DNA of 64,000 nucleotides from Wolfiporia cocos (taxonomy: Eukaryota > Basidiomycota > Agaricomycetes > Polyporales > Phaeolaceae). The DNA is taken from the NCBI GenBank assembly GCA_029448655.1, contig JACCLO010000042.1, forward strand, positions 1-64,000, given 5' to 3'. The notes under the pieces are model-generated. The model was given only the letters and a program-made list of their open reading frames with translations, was not told the origin of the DNA and ran no database searches. The position numbers were made by a program, and so were the translations under genes. Within the stretch, counting starts at the first letter, position 1. Every line of letters starts with the position of its first letter. Below are positions 1 through 13,067 of the stretch, piece by piece.

Positions 1-1127
1 ATGAGGCAGGGCGTGCAAAGCCAGGAAAATATGGGACGAGCGTAGCGATCCAGCGAAAAGGAAAAGGCGCGAGACCGAGGGCGACGACAAATGACGGCGG
101 GTTTGAGTCCCGCATGCGATCGATCGACGAGCGGTGCCGAATCTCGGGACATCCTAATAAGGGATCTCAATTGTGCGTACAGGGCAGGTCTGAAACGAAT
201 ACAATACGAGACTCGAGCAACGGGAGGACGTACAGGATTGTGAAAAGTTAGTTACATGTGTTATCACGCCCACACCGTCCGCCCTATGCCTTAATTATCT
301 GCGTCTGTGTCCATCTTGTCTTCATCCCGCCGCGGTGACAGCGTTGCGGTGCTCGCGTCCTCTCGACGTGGTCCCGCTGAACACGAAGCAGCACGCGGCG
401 CTATCCGGGCTGGGACACGCTCCGTGGGCCCACGGCGAGTGCTCTACGCCTTGCAGTCAGGTGTCCTGCGTCCCGTTGCCGCGATCGGTCCCGCATATAT
501 AGTAACTCTTCATATGCACTCGCACTCACCCCCTGGAAGCATCCCTCGCACACGTAGTCTCGCCGACCGTCACGACGCTGCCCGCGATACCACCTCTCCA
601 CGTCCTTCCCTGCGCCCGGGCGCCACCACGACGCAAACGGGCAGGCAGACTGGGAGGAGGACGTATCTGCGCTCTTTCAGTAGGCTGGAATGGCATGCCT
701 ACACGCACAGCGGTGAGCTGCGCCATCTCCCTTTCACACGCCGATCTCACCTCACTCACTCGGCCGCGGCGGGCCGCACGCTGGCGACGCTACCGACCCT
801 TACGTTGCCGTCTACGCGCCGCCCGCCGCCGGCGTCCGTCGCAGACGCGGTGCACTTCCGGTGGACCGGCCTCCTCCACACGCCGTTTGTGACTGACGTC
901 GCGACCGCAGCTCATGTTTCATCCCCTCCCTTCCAATCCCTGCCCTCTCATAGCGGCTCGGTGCTGATTTATTGATATGGTAACTCGGGCGCCGGGCGCC
1001 GCGCCGGCCACACTTGCTGCTGTGACCGTGCACGGCGTCCCGAACTGGTGCCTGCGCGTATGTTCATGCTGATACTAAGAGGACGGTGCCGCTCGCGCCG
1101 TGGGCGGGGTCAGAGGACACGTGATGC
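1..1127. other. No recognisable gene
   Basis: GC-rich sequence with overlapping open frames on both strands and no frame that resembles a known protein. I see no transposon end, tRNA or tandem repeat here. It may be the flank or promoter of the coding-like stretch that follows. Confidence 0.5.
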
Positions 1128-2660
1128 TTGCTCCTTGGGAGGAACGAGGAGGGCCGGGAGGAGGAGGACGTGTGGACGCTGGCGGAGACTAGTGTGGGAA
1201 AATGGACGAGCTGGTGGGTGGGTGATCGAATCCTCCTCCGAACCCCGGCCATAGGTTTCGACACTGATCGCAATATTGGTCTCCCACTCGAAGCTCAAGC
1301 GCTCACTATCCTCGCCAATCGAGACGTCATCCTCGAAGACTTCGAGCAGGTGCGGCACTATTTCACGACGCCCCAGCTTCGCAGGTACCTCCTCTTCGAT
1401 CAAATGCTTCGCGCCGGTCCGATCGACCTCGGGAGTTCGCGCTGCCGGGTGGCTACGAAGCTTTACGGTCGCTATGGGCAGAGGAATCTACGGTGCCCTC
1501 ACCAGTTCTCGGAGTATGACTCCACTGCCAAACACGACGATCGTTCACGGGCAGCCACTTCCCCCTGGGTTCTTCGATCCGCCGACTACCCCTCACGCCG
1601 AGGACAGGGACGCACTCACACCAGTGCAGATCGCTACGTGTGCCGGGCCAGCTTGTGTTGATTTCTTTGCACACTCGTCTCGTTGCTGTCAGAGCTGAAA
1701 ATAACAACGATTCTCGGAGACCGGCTCGACCCTTCGAGCAATCAAGGCTGGTAAGACAACTCCAGGCTCCGACGGCAAAGAAGAGCGTGTTGTTCGAACA
1801 CTTGGCAGGCGCGAGATCAGCGCCGAGCTCATTGTACGCATCCTCACTTTTTTGAGAATCAGCATCATGTACTCATGCTATTTTAAGCTACTTTGCACTG
1901 GTCAGAAATCTATTACCGATCTTGTCGCACGGGCAATTTCAGATGCAGTTTATACTCGATGGATCGAAGAAAGACTCATACGTGTCAAGCGAACAATGCA
2001 GGTCGCTGTCCCAAGTAATCCCGCCTGCGCCCGACATGCTAGTAGATTCTGCCACGGAGGGTGGTGATGAACATTTGCACGTACCACATCCGCACTTATT
2101 CGCTAGGATCAAGCAGACTCGTCAAACGACGACTTCGAGGCAATTTACGCCTGGCCCTCCGATGATCAAGACTACGCTCTGTCTCGTGAGCAACCCCCCT
2201 CCCTCCTTTCCTAGTTGCTGTTTGGTGCCTCATAAGACTTCATTTATAGACTAAACAGCTATATGAGGTTGACCGGAGAAGTGGGCGCGAGATGGATGGG
2301 ATGCCGGACTTGGAGGCGCATCGGATGTGGCAGTCTATGGCGTTGAGACCGACGGAGACAAGATGTATGAGTGATTGGCTCTCGTATGCATTGTTCGGAC
2401 ATTCTTGTCACTCTACGCCAGCTTGGTTATGCTTCTTTCTTGTCTTGTACCATTATCGCATACCTCGCCCTGAAGACAAACGAGCGTCAAGGGTGGCTAC
2501 TTTCTGCTAATGAGAAATATCATATACCATACATATACCAGCTATGTTTGAAGCGTCCGCAGAAGCACAAGCTTGTATTCTGGACAACGTCGGCTCGAAT
2601 CGGCGTCTTAATTCAGAGATGTCTAGTAGCGCGTGCGTTGCGTCGCGTCACGTATTTGTG
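1128..2660 (+). pseudogene. Unidentified coding-like fragments, frame broken
   Basis: Several short stretches read like real protein but lie in different frames. One at about 1260-1440 contains FTTPQLRRYLLFDQML, one at 1940-2110 contains FILDGSKKDSYVSSEQ, one at 2120-2210 is acidic (SNDDFEAIYAWPSDDQDYA), and one at 2400-2600 ends near HKLVFWTTSARIG. Some joins could be short introns, for example the acceptor-like TAAACAG at about 2250, but others need single-base shifts, so I call it decayed. I do not recognise the family. It could be one gene, two, or the missing 5' part of the next gene. The fragments end less than 100 bases before the ATG at 2746. Confidence 0.35.
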
Positions 2661-2745
2661 ATGGATGTGACACTACGCGTTTTCCGCGTCGCGCCTTGTT
2701 CTTGACAGCCATACTAGTTACTCCTTGTACAACCCACCACTTGAA

Positions 2746-5700
2746 ATGTCTGCCTCCGATTCTCCTTTCAAATTGCTGCAGCAGACTATCTCAAATCTCG
2801 CGCCAAGAATAGCAAAAGTCTAGCAGAGGCCCTCGAGAAGGTGTCCTCCCACCTCGTCTTACTCGTAAGGCAGCTATTTGGGGCTCAGTGGATGTCTGTT
2901 CATCATCATATAGAATTTATCCACGATATCCGAGCAAGCATCCAAAGTGTTTATCTCAGTGTCTGCGCAGGCCCCTTCTTCCCATATACTCTGCTTTTCC
3001 GCAGCCTGCCCTTGAAGCCGCTGCCGCGATTTTCTACAAGGTCTATCACGAGAAGGTTCTCCCAACTCTTAGAAAGCAGCAGAATGAGCAACAGGGGTTA
3101 TGGGAAGGAGTGCTCAACTCTCTCTTGTCCGGTGTTCTCGTATGCTTTAGTTCGATGTTTTACGCTTTGTCCGGGAAGCTGACTATGTCCAGGATTTTCT
3201 CGATGAAAGTGAAAACGGTAATCTCCATCCCCATTCCCTTCTTCAGATGGGCTCATGGGTGCGCTAGACAAAGGCAAAAGTAGCAAAGCAAAGGACGTCA
3301 TAGCAGCCACGCTTTTTCCCAATCTATGCGACATATGTTTCTCACCACTGCTCCGATGATAAGTACTGGTTTACGATGCACTGTACGGTCTCTTACACCT
3401 TTATTTATGCGCCAAACTTACACTCATTTCGACATTACCAGGCATATACTCTTCTCGCCGATTCTGCTGCGATGCATCACGCCAATCAACACACGCTTCG
3501 TGACGACCAAATCCTTGGAGGGTGAGCCTGATTCCATTTTACCTTACTATGCCGCATACCATTTCTTGTGCGTAGTCGTCGCCTCGGAGCCACCATCTGG
3601 CGCACCAAAGGTAAGCTCTCTCGAAGCAGCGTCATGTCAGATTCCGATACCATGATCCAGATTTCCTTCCTCTGGAGAGCTTGTTGACGCTATTGCGCGT
3701 CTATTGCCTTCAACGAGGGGGCTGCCTCCGGTCGCGCAAACCGTACTGCATTCATCCAGTCTGTGTTCAGCAAGTCGTCTCCCCCGGAAACCACCAGCAT
3801 CGGACAAAAAGGTCACGGGGCTGCTTGAGAACGTGCCCTCGGAGGACTGGGACGTGACCTCACGGAAGATTGCCGAAGCACTGGCTGCTGGCGACCGGAC
3901 TTTGTGAGTAACTTAAGCTGCCGTATTATCACGCTGACCGGCGCCATATAGCCCGCAGCCTTTTGCGATAGAAAGAAGTCTGTGCCTGTGGGCAAACACA
4001 ACGATGCGATAGGCTATATGTCGATCCCAAGGCAATACTCGTGACATGCTCATAGAAGTGTGCCTTTTGACCTTATTCGATGTCCGTCATACGGCGAGCT
4101 GATTATATGTTCATACATCGATACAGGATAACCAATATGAATCCCTGACAATCTCATACACTTCCATACACAAAATAGATATCCTGCGCGAGCGTTCTGG
4201 CGAGGAGAGGGTCGGCGCGCAGGTGCAAATTGTCATGTGCAGTCCTCCTATTCTCGGAGGAGAACCGATAACCTCTGGCATAGACGAAAGCGGCCCAGTT
4301 GTAACGTTACTCTTACGAGCGGCGATCTGGACAGATTCGCAAATGCGTTGCGCGACAGAGGTCAAGTAAGAAAGCGTAGCTTATACTTTCTATCTGGTTT
4401 GGCGAGTGCTGAACACGGTATCGTAATGCAGGGACAGAAGTATAGAGAGATACTCCCACCGAAGCTATCACTAGCGACGTCGCCACTGGTTTTAGATTTT
4501 GACACCCAGGGCAAGCCGATGAAACAACTAAGCCAATCCGAGGTGCGCTAAATTGATCGCATTCTTCCATGACTGATCTCCACTCACTAGAGGATTGAGA
4601 AAGTCCAACAATGTGAGTATCACACAATCCATAGCATCCGCGCTCATCAACACTGTCAACTTTCCGCTAGTCTACAATACCAACCAAAGCAGTGACGAAC
4701 TCAGCTGCGGATCAGACCTTGATAACGCGACTAGTTCGAGATCTTCTGCTATCGACGAACGTCAGTCTATGAAATCTACGCCCCATATGCGTTCGAAAAA
4801 TGTCCGAAGAGAAGCCTTTGGCGCAAGCGATGAGGAACTATGTGATCCATCTGACGTCGACTCGGTTCTGCTGGCCCCGCCTCAACGTAGGCAACGGTCG
4901 GAAGGCCCTAGAGTAATCTCCACTAGGTCAGCCAAATCGTCCGAATCCCGACTTGCCGGGAAAACCCGCAAGTCGACCAATAACTCTGTTGCCGCCAAGG
5001 CCTACAAGAGAAAGCGAGATTCTACTGAGTGCAGCGAAGACGGTCCTAAACTCAGATAAGCTGGCAGAGGACGCTGTTGCCAATAAACGATCCAAGACTT
5101 CCCCGACAGGTCGTAGCGCTCTTTGCACACCAGATCCTCCAGAGCGCACGGAATCTCAGGTGCTTCAGCCTCGTTCTACAGCGGCGACTAGGGCAACCAA
5201 CAGATATCACGGCGAAAAGGAGAAAATATGTTCTCCTACCTCATGCTCCCACATGATTGACTATGGTGCTCTACCCGAATCCGATCCATTTTCGTCTACT
5301 CGGAACACGTTGTCTCCTCTCACAGCTTTGTTTGCTCGTCGCAAGAAGGCCGACAATAAGCCTGCCCTGGAAAGCAAAGCCCCTCAGTCGAGCACGACCA
5401 AAGGTAGACCTCATAAAGCAAAGCTCTGGAAGACAAAACCGTCTCCGCCGGGCCCTATCATCTACCAGGGAGCCTCGGACGACGATCCGTTATGTGACAG
5501 GCATGAGCTATCTGACACGTTCGTCGAGGACGAACCTGTCGAAGAGACTAAGGAAAATCAATCGGAAGTAAAATCAAGACACACGCAAAGCATGTGGTCC
5601 CTGCTCTCGCAGCCAGTGCTTCGACAACGGACAAAAGGGTATGTTTGTTCTCTTGCGTTCTCGTGATTGATGAGAAAGCCATATCATGGTCGTGGACTAC

Positions 5701-7129
5701 AGAGGGTCGAAATGTCGAACCCTGCCTTGCAAGAGAAAGCTCACCCATTGTCAGGTTCTACCAACATTGCTAAGGCGCGTGTACCGTGACACTTTCTACG
5801 CCATACGCTAATACTAAAACAGTCCACAAGCAAAAAGAGAAAGATTGCGCCATGGGCCAACCTCACTTCTGAAGCCCCTCACAGATCTGCGACTGTAGAC
5901 AACAGTACGAGCGGAGTTCCTGGTGTTCACCATGAAGAAACCATACAGCCTACACTGAATACTTTGGGATGCACATCTCTGTCCAAGAAGTCTATGTCAT
6001 CATCCGCATCTGAAAGCCTCTTGACGGGATCTGGTAATGTTCATACAGGGCCTCTGCCTGAGGAGCCAGCCACCGCTGAAGATTCTATGTCAGACATCTC
6101 CGAAGTTGCCAACAAGGCGATACATGCGACCATAGCAGATTCCATGCTCGGAACGAATACCACACCAAGATCCGATCGTATACATTCTCCTGCTCCTCTC
6201 GTCATTCCCTCTCCGGAAAAGCTTGAGCAAACTGATTTTGAGTTGACGGAGGTAACATCTACCCCAATTGGCAAGGTTGTTGAGGTCGATGATTGTGCAG
6301 GAGACTCTGTCTCCACGAGAAAGACCCATCCTAGACATTCCGTTACCTTCGCGCCAGTCGTGGAAGAATGCGAACCGTTGCCGGAGTTGAACTTTGAGAT
6401 TGGTTCTCGGAGTCAGCCCACATCGCTGAGCCCATACAAGCGAGAGAGGGCTACTGGTAAACTTATCCATAGATACAACGGCGCACTTCTGACTTTTGTT
6501 GTTAGTGTCACTGGGACTGCTGCTGCAGGATATTGAACACGAGCCTTTCATAGGGCGACGTGAACGTGGCTCATTCCGGAAAACAAATATAACGGGTGCT
6601 GGGAACCGCTCGCGGTGCAAGGAAGCCACTGCAAATGTCCAAGACATCGAAGATGTTCTGCGGGAGTTGCATCAGGTGCCGTAGAAGCTGCTAAGGATAT
6701 TGCGGTATGCTGAGTATGTGCTCGACCCTCGCAGGCTATTTTCGGCAAGATCACGGATCGCTTTGACAGCGTACGTGAAGAAGTGCACATTGATCGGAGT
6801 GCAATCCTCCGGGAGGCAGCGCAGGATCCTATGCACATGCGTGCGGATAGGTGTGTGCTGACTGCCCATACATACTTCGCATTCTTGCGGACCTGCTGAT
6901 CCCTGTGAACGGCCACTGCAGTGTCGCCCACTTCAACCGCCTTATCGACCTCGAGGCCGAATATGCGTCCTCTGGGCGTGCTGTCATTGACAGTTTGGAA
7001 GAGTTGCTTCGCGCAAATGAAGGGATATGCTGCAAAATAGAAGAGACGATAAAGAGCATCGATCGTACAACACTCGTTGGAAGGATGCCGGTGGTCCTAG
7101 TGGAAATTCCCGCGAGCCTGAGACAGTGA
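2746..7129 (+). pseudogene. Possible SYCP2/Red1-like meiotic chromosome-axis gene, decayed
   Basis: A multi-exon gene read from ATG 2746 to TGA 7129, with introns such as 3140-3192 and 3218-3246. The order seen is: a helical N-terminal part with LLENVPSEDWDVTSRKIAEA (about 2750-3910); a compact domain with QPFAI, YVDPKAILV, YESLTISYTSIHKIDIL and LDRFANALRDRG (about 3950-4560); a long Ser/Thr- and charge-rich region (4680-6450) with Lys/Arg runs and an HSVTF motif; and a C-terminal coiled coil (KITDRFDSVREEV, then LIDLEAEY to LEELLRANEGICCKIEE, about 6730-7080). That order (armadillo-like helices, PH/Spt16-like domain, disorder, terminal coiled coil) is known for SYCP2/Red1/Rec10 axis proteins. 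The assignment rests on architecture, not a search. At least five single-base shifts (near 2818, 3354, 3990-4015, 4300 and 5055) argue for a pseudogene. A Rif1-like protein was considered because of the RVxF-like HSVTF motif. Confidence 0.4.
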
Positions 7130-8380
7130 AAGGAATACAACCATGTTATAGTAGAGAACGCGGTGAGTTCGCTCGATATCACAAACGCTCTAGTACAAAT
7201 CATTGCATGTTGATCATCACATGCAGCTGTAGCATGAAACAGGAAACAAGACACAGCTGTATACAAGCGATCGGTCCACGCACGCCTCAGAAGGGATAGT
7301 GTTAGTTTACATGACCATTGCAAGCGGAAGGTGATATGTGCAATGCATGTAACTCTCACCTAACTACCGTCATCCGGCATTCGATACTCAAATAACTTGT
7401 TGTTCTAACAATGGTATGCCAATAACCCCGTGCAAAACCACCTAGCATTCCAACGCAGCATGAGGAAGCTAAAGTATTCGCCGTGACACCTCGCTACCCA
7501 GCTTCCTTTGTTCATACCGTCTCGATACAGAGCACCTTGTGTTATGCATCCATCGGGCTCATCTCGACCACTGTTGGGGCGCGGCCACTCCTCGCCGGTG
7601 TGGCACCCTTCTCTTCCCATCCCGCGCGCCACACTATCTTCCATTTTCCACACTCTCGTTGAATGGTTACTTCTTCCATCATTGCCGAACACGCTCTCTG
7701 ACACCCGTAACATAAGTTTATATCCAATGACGGCGACAGCCTGAGACATTGTTTCACGGCATTGCGGCGGGTCTCTTGGCACGGAAAGATTAGGTTTACT
7801 TCTCAATAAAATCGGCTATGAGCACAGCTGTGCACGCATCAAAGCACGCATTGGTGAGCCGATTTGCTATCGACCTCCGCCATTATGTGGGCTGGAACTG
7901 CATCAGAATGGTGCCTGTGCGCAGCACACATGAAAGCGTGAAGGGGACTTGCTAGGTGCACCATTCACGAAGGGTTCACGAGCCTAGACGATCATTGCGA
8001 GATGAACGGGCGTGGTGTCTCACTGTGCCTTGCGAACAAGTGCCTCGCTAGTGCAGATGCATTTGGGTGACGGGGATCGCGAGATGAACGGACTTCTCAC
8101 TCTGAGTGCGAGTGAGAGTCGACTTCGTGATCGCGTACTAGCTTGCCGTGAATTGGAAGGGATTGATATGGATCGTAAACGCCCAGCGCCACCGATGCCG
8201 CGAGTCGGCACACTGGTTTGTCAGCATGGGACCCTGGACACCATGCATATATGGTCACCGGAGCACTGGTTGCCGTCCAGTGCAGCGTGGTGACTCTTGC
8301 TTACTGATAGGTAGACTCGCATCTCTCCTATTGACTGCCACCACCACAGCCCTCCCCCTCCCAAGCCCAAGCACGGTGTC
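7130..8380. other. Intergenic, nothing recognised
   Basis: Short open frames on both strands (for example 7405-7806 minus and 8012-8293 plus) overlap each other and show no family features. No repeat ends were seen. The last 100 bases are the probable promoter side of the kinase-family gene, with a C-rich run just before its ATG. Confidence 0.4.
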
Positions 8381-11047
8381 ATGTCATCGGGTTTGAAACG
8401 TCCCAGTGACACCCCATCATCACCACGCAAGAAGCCGCGTCCTCAATACAAAACTCTAAAGAGCTTAGTCGAGGAGGCAGCCAAAAAGGTCAACCGCTTG
8501 ATTGAACATGTAAAAAAAGAGATATTGCCGCTTCTGCAGGAGGAGGGTCTTGGTACAGTTGGTGCTAAGCTCGCTATGAGTATTATGGGACTTGTGGTCA
8601 GTGCAGCTTCTGCTCCTGGAGAGAAGGAGTTGGGTGAAATGCAGTACTTGGAAGTACATATCAACATCCCAGATGATTACCCAGATATGGCAAGTAGGCT
8701 TGCTATCTATTCCTGACGTCCCTAGTCCCAAGCTGACATGCACTCAAAAGAGTTACAACTGAATGATTTGAATACACAATATGCGAACCTTGCCTTTTAT
8801 TTCAGGGTACTGCTCAACTCCCTCCCTGCACCATCAGAATTTGCCAAGACGGACGTGTGGGCAGACGTACAAAGAACCCGCGCAGCCATCTTATGTATGC
8901 GTCCCGTTGAAAAGAGCGGTGTGCCGATATGCACGCTCCACGATGTCTTTCGTCTTTTCCGAATTCGACTTGGCACAGACCTTTCTTCAGCCACCGATGA
9001 CCCTATCGCGGTTGCCTCCATCCGTGCTGCCGCCTTATTGTGCAACGAGATGGGAAACCCGTTCGACGATGAGAACGCACGCACAGCGAAATTTAACGAA
9101 TGTGTTCAAGGACTGCTCCCTAACTTTAGGCTCAACCACAAATTTTTTCCCAAACTCGACCGTGCCGTATGCAAACCGGATGCAACGTTGTTCATGGACG
9201 AGGAGGAGATCTTCCCAGTTTGCCTGCGTGAGGACAAGTGTGAGGCGGGCGAAACTGACACAGACTAGACTGTGGGACTCACACTATAACCTTATAGACG
9301 ACTTGAAGATGTTGCAGAAGGTTGGTGAGGAGGCTAGTGGGCGCAAGCAGAGATGGTATGTAACTGTGCGAATGCAGAGAACAAATCTAAGGCTTATCCG
9401 CAGTGATAGCCCTACTTATATACATGTTTTGTTTGGTTACCGGTAAGGGAGCCAAACATGAAGGTGGTCTGTGCGCAGACATAACTAATATGGTTTAGTC
9501 GTAAACTACCATAGACCATGTGCGCCGGTAATGGCCGCACCAGTAAGATCGTTTGTTTGGACCGTAGGTCCATGTTGTGGAAGTGGCTGTAGCTACGTTA
9601 GTAAGCCATGCATGTGATTATTATATTCCGGGATCGGGATATGAGTAATCGTAAGGTCATTGGCATGTGATAACGAGCGGGCCGCTTATCCAATTGTACT
9701 GACATAGCCCGGTATCGGGATATGAGTAAGGCGCGTGACACCGGAGGTTAGTCCGCTGAGTCATTGACGCGTACAAGCGTGTTATGTACGTGTTGTTATG
9801 ACAAGTGGACGTATACCGCGTTGTGTACGTGTTGTTTGGTTGCGTGTACGTGTAGACGGGCGCTTAGCAGCGTAAATGTCTACAAGGTTGTAGAAATACC
9901 AGATAAATAGGTAAAAATACGGGAAAAATAGTGGCATGTCCCAAATCTGTGACAGAAACTGGCTATGACGTCTACATGCAAGTGGCGCACGACTACTCGA
10001 TTGTGGTCAAAACTCTTCGATGTGCATGAAGGCGGGTGCACCAATGTTTCTCCCATGCTTGTTGGGTATGTACTTTGAACCAAACATACATGTTCTTGGG
10101 CGCCCTTATGATTATCACACAGGACCCCATCTGTCCATGCAGGGCGGTTTTTATGATGGAGAGGATTACATAGTGGAACCACTAAGTGCAATGTATTGTA
10201 TGCTACCAGACGTCACCAAAGAGCGACAGAATCAGCTCGCACGGTTGCTGTATGCGCTCGCTAAAGGAGTAGAGGAGCTGAAGGAGTACGTTGCCCAACA
10301 CAATAATGCCACTGTGGGATCAGGTTAATGTCGTCCTACAGGCTGGCTTCATCAACCGCTGAACCACCCTCATTCCCTTGTGGCACCCCTCAAATCTACT
10401 CATCCTGCACGCTGTATGCCGACACCGCTGCCGACACCGCTGCCGACAAACCAAGCACTGGGACCCTCACATTCAAGAAGCCTCTTGTCGTCGATCTCAA
10501 CAACCGAGTGCTGTTCACAGCAACGTTGTCGACGACCTCTGCACGGGAGAAGTTGCCGGAGCAGACACCTGTGGTTGTCAAGCTTGTCAGCGGTTCCTAT
10601 GGCGAAGACATACATCGACTTCTGGCGAAGGAAGGCCTCGTGCCTACCCTCCATGGGTGTGTCTGCTTGGAAGGTGCTCCTGTTGCCTACATCATGGACC
10701 ACTTGGATGGGGATTGGAAGCGCTTACACGACCTCTTACGTGATTTAACCCCTCTGTGCCGTAAGGCTATACGGGAATCATTGGAGAATGTTCTGAAATT
10801 GCTCAAGAAAAAGGGCTTCGTACACGGCGACCTTAGGTCGAGCAATATCATGGCGCGGATCGTTGACGAAGAAAAAGCGGAGATCAAGGTTGTCGACTTT
10901 GATTGGGCGGGCAAAGCCAGTCAGGTATTCTACCCTGCGATGCGCAACGAGTCCATCGGTTGGCCTGGTCGGCCCTGTGGTCCAATTGAAGCTGAGGATG
11001 ACCGCGAACTGCTTGATTCGTGGTGGCCACGAGAAACCCATGTCTGA
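8381..11047 (+). pseudogene. Fungal-type protein kinase family gene, interrupted by a solo LTR
   Basis: The start MSSGLKRPSDTPSSPRKKPRP is basic and could be a nuclear signal. A 57-bp intron (8694-8750) joins it to an N-terminal region ending in VCLREDKCEAGE, like the REDK/EYK-type segment these proteins carry before the kinase domain. At 9256 a solo LTR with its duplication interrupts the frame; removing it restores the run into GYDVYMQVAHDYS. A GTATGT-AG intron (10066-10142) follows, then the kinase domain: VVVKLV (lysine strand), YIMDHLDG, HGDLRSSNIM (catalytic loop) and VDFDWAG (DFG variant). This HGDLR plus DFDWAG form is typical of the lineage-expanded kinases of Agaricomycetes. Besides the LTR there are apparent frame shifts near 10020 and 10320, so the copy is probably dead. 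The C-terminus at 11047 may be complete. Confidence 0.75.
9256..9954 (-). mobile_element. Solo LTR in the kinase gene (699 bp, duplication GAAAC)
   Basis: Begins TGACACAG and ends CTGTGACA on the plus strand, so the LTR reads on the minus strand as TGTCACAG...CTGTGTCA. The five bases GAAAC occur on both sides (9251-9255 and 9955-9959), the standard 5-bp duplication of an LTR retrotransposon. On its own strand it carries a TATA motif (ATGTATATAAG). A related, truncated LTR lies at 26300. The insertion splits the kinase-gene codon run exactly. Confidence 0.9.
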
Positions 11048-11639
11048 TCGTTGTTTCAAAGAATGCTTCACTCCTCCTTCTCTCGCTACATTTGTATGTA
11101 GTTTCCATTCTCGATGTGACTATACCAGCAATGCATACAACCAAAAATACTACGGCTGATCATGGTTTCGGTGATTTGCAAGCGATGCATTGTTGCGCGC
11201 TGGACACCATGCAGACAGTCTGAAGTCGCATACGGAGGCATCAGATCAGCCACAGCCCAGTTAAATTAAATCCAGACACTGGCGGTGGTCCGTGCTTTCC
11301 TTTTTTTGCATTAGACATGTATGACTCCCTTGCACCTGTTTTGAATTATGTACCTTTGTCGTGATTATATGGGCAGCAACACTTGCAGATGTTCGATGGT
11401 GCAACAAGCTGCAAGGCCAGATTGTAATATTGCACATTGAAATCTGACGCTGTGTGCTGCATCGAAAGGCGGTATACACCGGCTTGAGATCCGAGCAGTC
11501 ATATGATTGCAACTTGTGTATCACGATGCAAATACAATCTCGAGCAATATGCCACAGTGGTCAGCGGTATGGATTGCATGACCCCAGCTCACATGTCTCT
11601 AAGCATGGTTTTAACGGGTCACCACAGGTTGATGATTCC

Positions 11640-11889
11640 TCATATATTGTATGGATATGTTGGCTCTCTGACAATGTCGAGAACGATTTGCATGTGGCTT
11701 CGCTCATTCTGCGGTCCATTCTTAATATACTTGGCTGTTGCAGATATGGTGACGTGGAAAATGGACGTCTCCCCCAGGTCCTCGCCGTACAGCATCTTAG
11801 CCAAAGCATAGTGGGGGATATTGTGCTTCTCGAGGTAGGCATTGATCTTGATGTAGTGAACGATTTCATTGATGCATTTGGTCTATATC
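11640..11889 (-). CDS. Unidentified exon-like open frame
   Basis: A minus-strand frame of about 80 codons containing KCINEIVHYIKINAYLEKH and HVTISATAKYIKNG reads like genuine protein. It is preceded by an acceptor-like GATATAG, has no ATG of its own and ends in a stop at 11640. The rest of 11048-12034 shows no other convincing frame. It lies just downstream of the gene that ends at 12035 and could be a further exon of a transposase-like gene. I do not recognise the family. Confidence 0.3.
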
Positions 11890-12306
11890 ACGTGCTGGTG
11901 TGGACCCAATACAATTCTCCAGCCGTAATGCAATAACCATTGCACCAAAAGGGCACAATGCCAACTCTGTTGGCATCGGTGGGTCTCAGTACTTAAGCTA
12001 TTATGGCACATGGTCGTGACATGCTCATGACAGTCTAGCAATACTGCTCCTTGATAATGATGCGTTTGACTTGGTCCGCACCCGTCCGCTCGGCCGACAC
12101 ATCCGTCGCACCAGAGTCCTCAACGGCCATGGAAGAGCTGTCAGCGTCATCTCCGCGTGCTTGCCCATGCAGTGTGAGACTCAACGTATAGTTGCATGCA
12201 GACCCTTTCCTCTTGCACCACGATGAGGGAGGAGTACTGTTAGAATCCCCCTGAGTCAGGTGCCAATTCTCAGGCAGCAGACACCAGTAGATCAGCAGCC
12301 CCTCCC

Positions 12307-13013
12307 TGTTACGGGTCGAACACCCGTTCGTATATTCGAGTCGCGAATATAGATCGTTCTTCTGCACGTGGGCGTATAGCCGTATGCAAGGCAAATGCTC
12401 GTTAGATGCCTTCAAGTCCTAGGTGAAGTTCCTAGGAGATCGTATAATATCCAATACGCGTTAGAGGATATAATCTGTTCAGGTGCGAGTCGAATAGAAT
12501 ATAAGACTCGCCTAAGTCCGAGAAGTCAGTGTGCACTTCGAGGACTTAGTCGTTTGGTTGCTCGAGTGAGAAATACTGAGCGTAGTTTCCTACGTTTGAG
12601 AACAAGTATAAGACTTCTTGTTTATACAACAAGGTCGAGCTGAAGAGCCTTGACAATAAGTACATGAGCTTTTATACTACGCTGGGTTTTAGGGGTCAAG
12701 TCCATCCCAGATGCCACCGCTACTATCTACGCTATAGTATCAAACGTTTGATAAGTATGTAGTGATGTATCCGAAACGATAGATAGGGATGATGGTGGTT
12801 GAACACCATCTATAAGCTAATAAACGATGAAGGTGAAACGGTGGCAGAGTTGGATCTGCCAAAGGTGAAACGCGCCCTACATGCTAATACAACTGGGGAT
12901 GCGCCCAGTAGAGTCACGAGTAGCCAGGGGGTTGGTTGCGCAACAAGTCCCTGTATCGTATTCGCCCGGTGGTGAGTTCTGTCGATATTCGAAAAATTAA
13001 AATAACCGTAACA
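12307..13013 (-). repeat. gypsy-1 3' LTR
   Basis: 707 bp, TGTTAC...GTAACA, next to the purine tract of the internal region, so it is the 3' LTR of the minus-strand element. It matches 20049-20755 apart from a few substitutions. Confidence 0.95.
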
Positions 13014-13060
13014 TCAGCCCCTCCCTAGGCATTCGTCGGCCTCGACGAATTTTCCAAGTT
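13014..13060 (-). promoter_or_regulatory. gypsy-1 polypurine tract with adjacent hairpin
   Basis: Read on the minus strand, GGGAGGGGCTGA directly precedes the 3' LTR and is the expected plus-strand primer. Just upstream is a perfect hairpin with arms ATTCGTCG and CGACGAAT and loop AGGC. The other gypsy lineage and its non-coding relatives have a hairpin in the same place with a different loop. Confidence 0.75.
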
Positions 13061-13067
13061 CCTCTCT

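Noticed and set aside
307..975. 222-codon plus-strand ORF near the window start
   Set aside because: Arg/Ser/Pro-rich GC-driven frame starting from a non-ATG codon, overlapped by equally open frames on the other strand.
2746..7129. Rif1 homologue
   Set aside because: HSVTF resembles a PP1-docking motif, but the domain order with a mid PH-like region and C-terminal coiled coil fits SYCP2/Red1 better; not excluded without a search.
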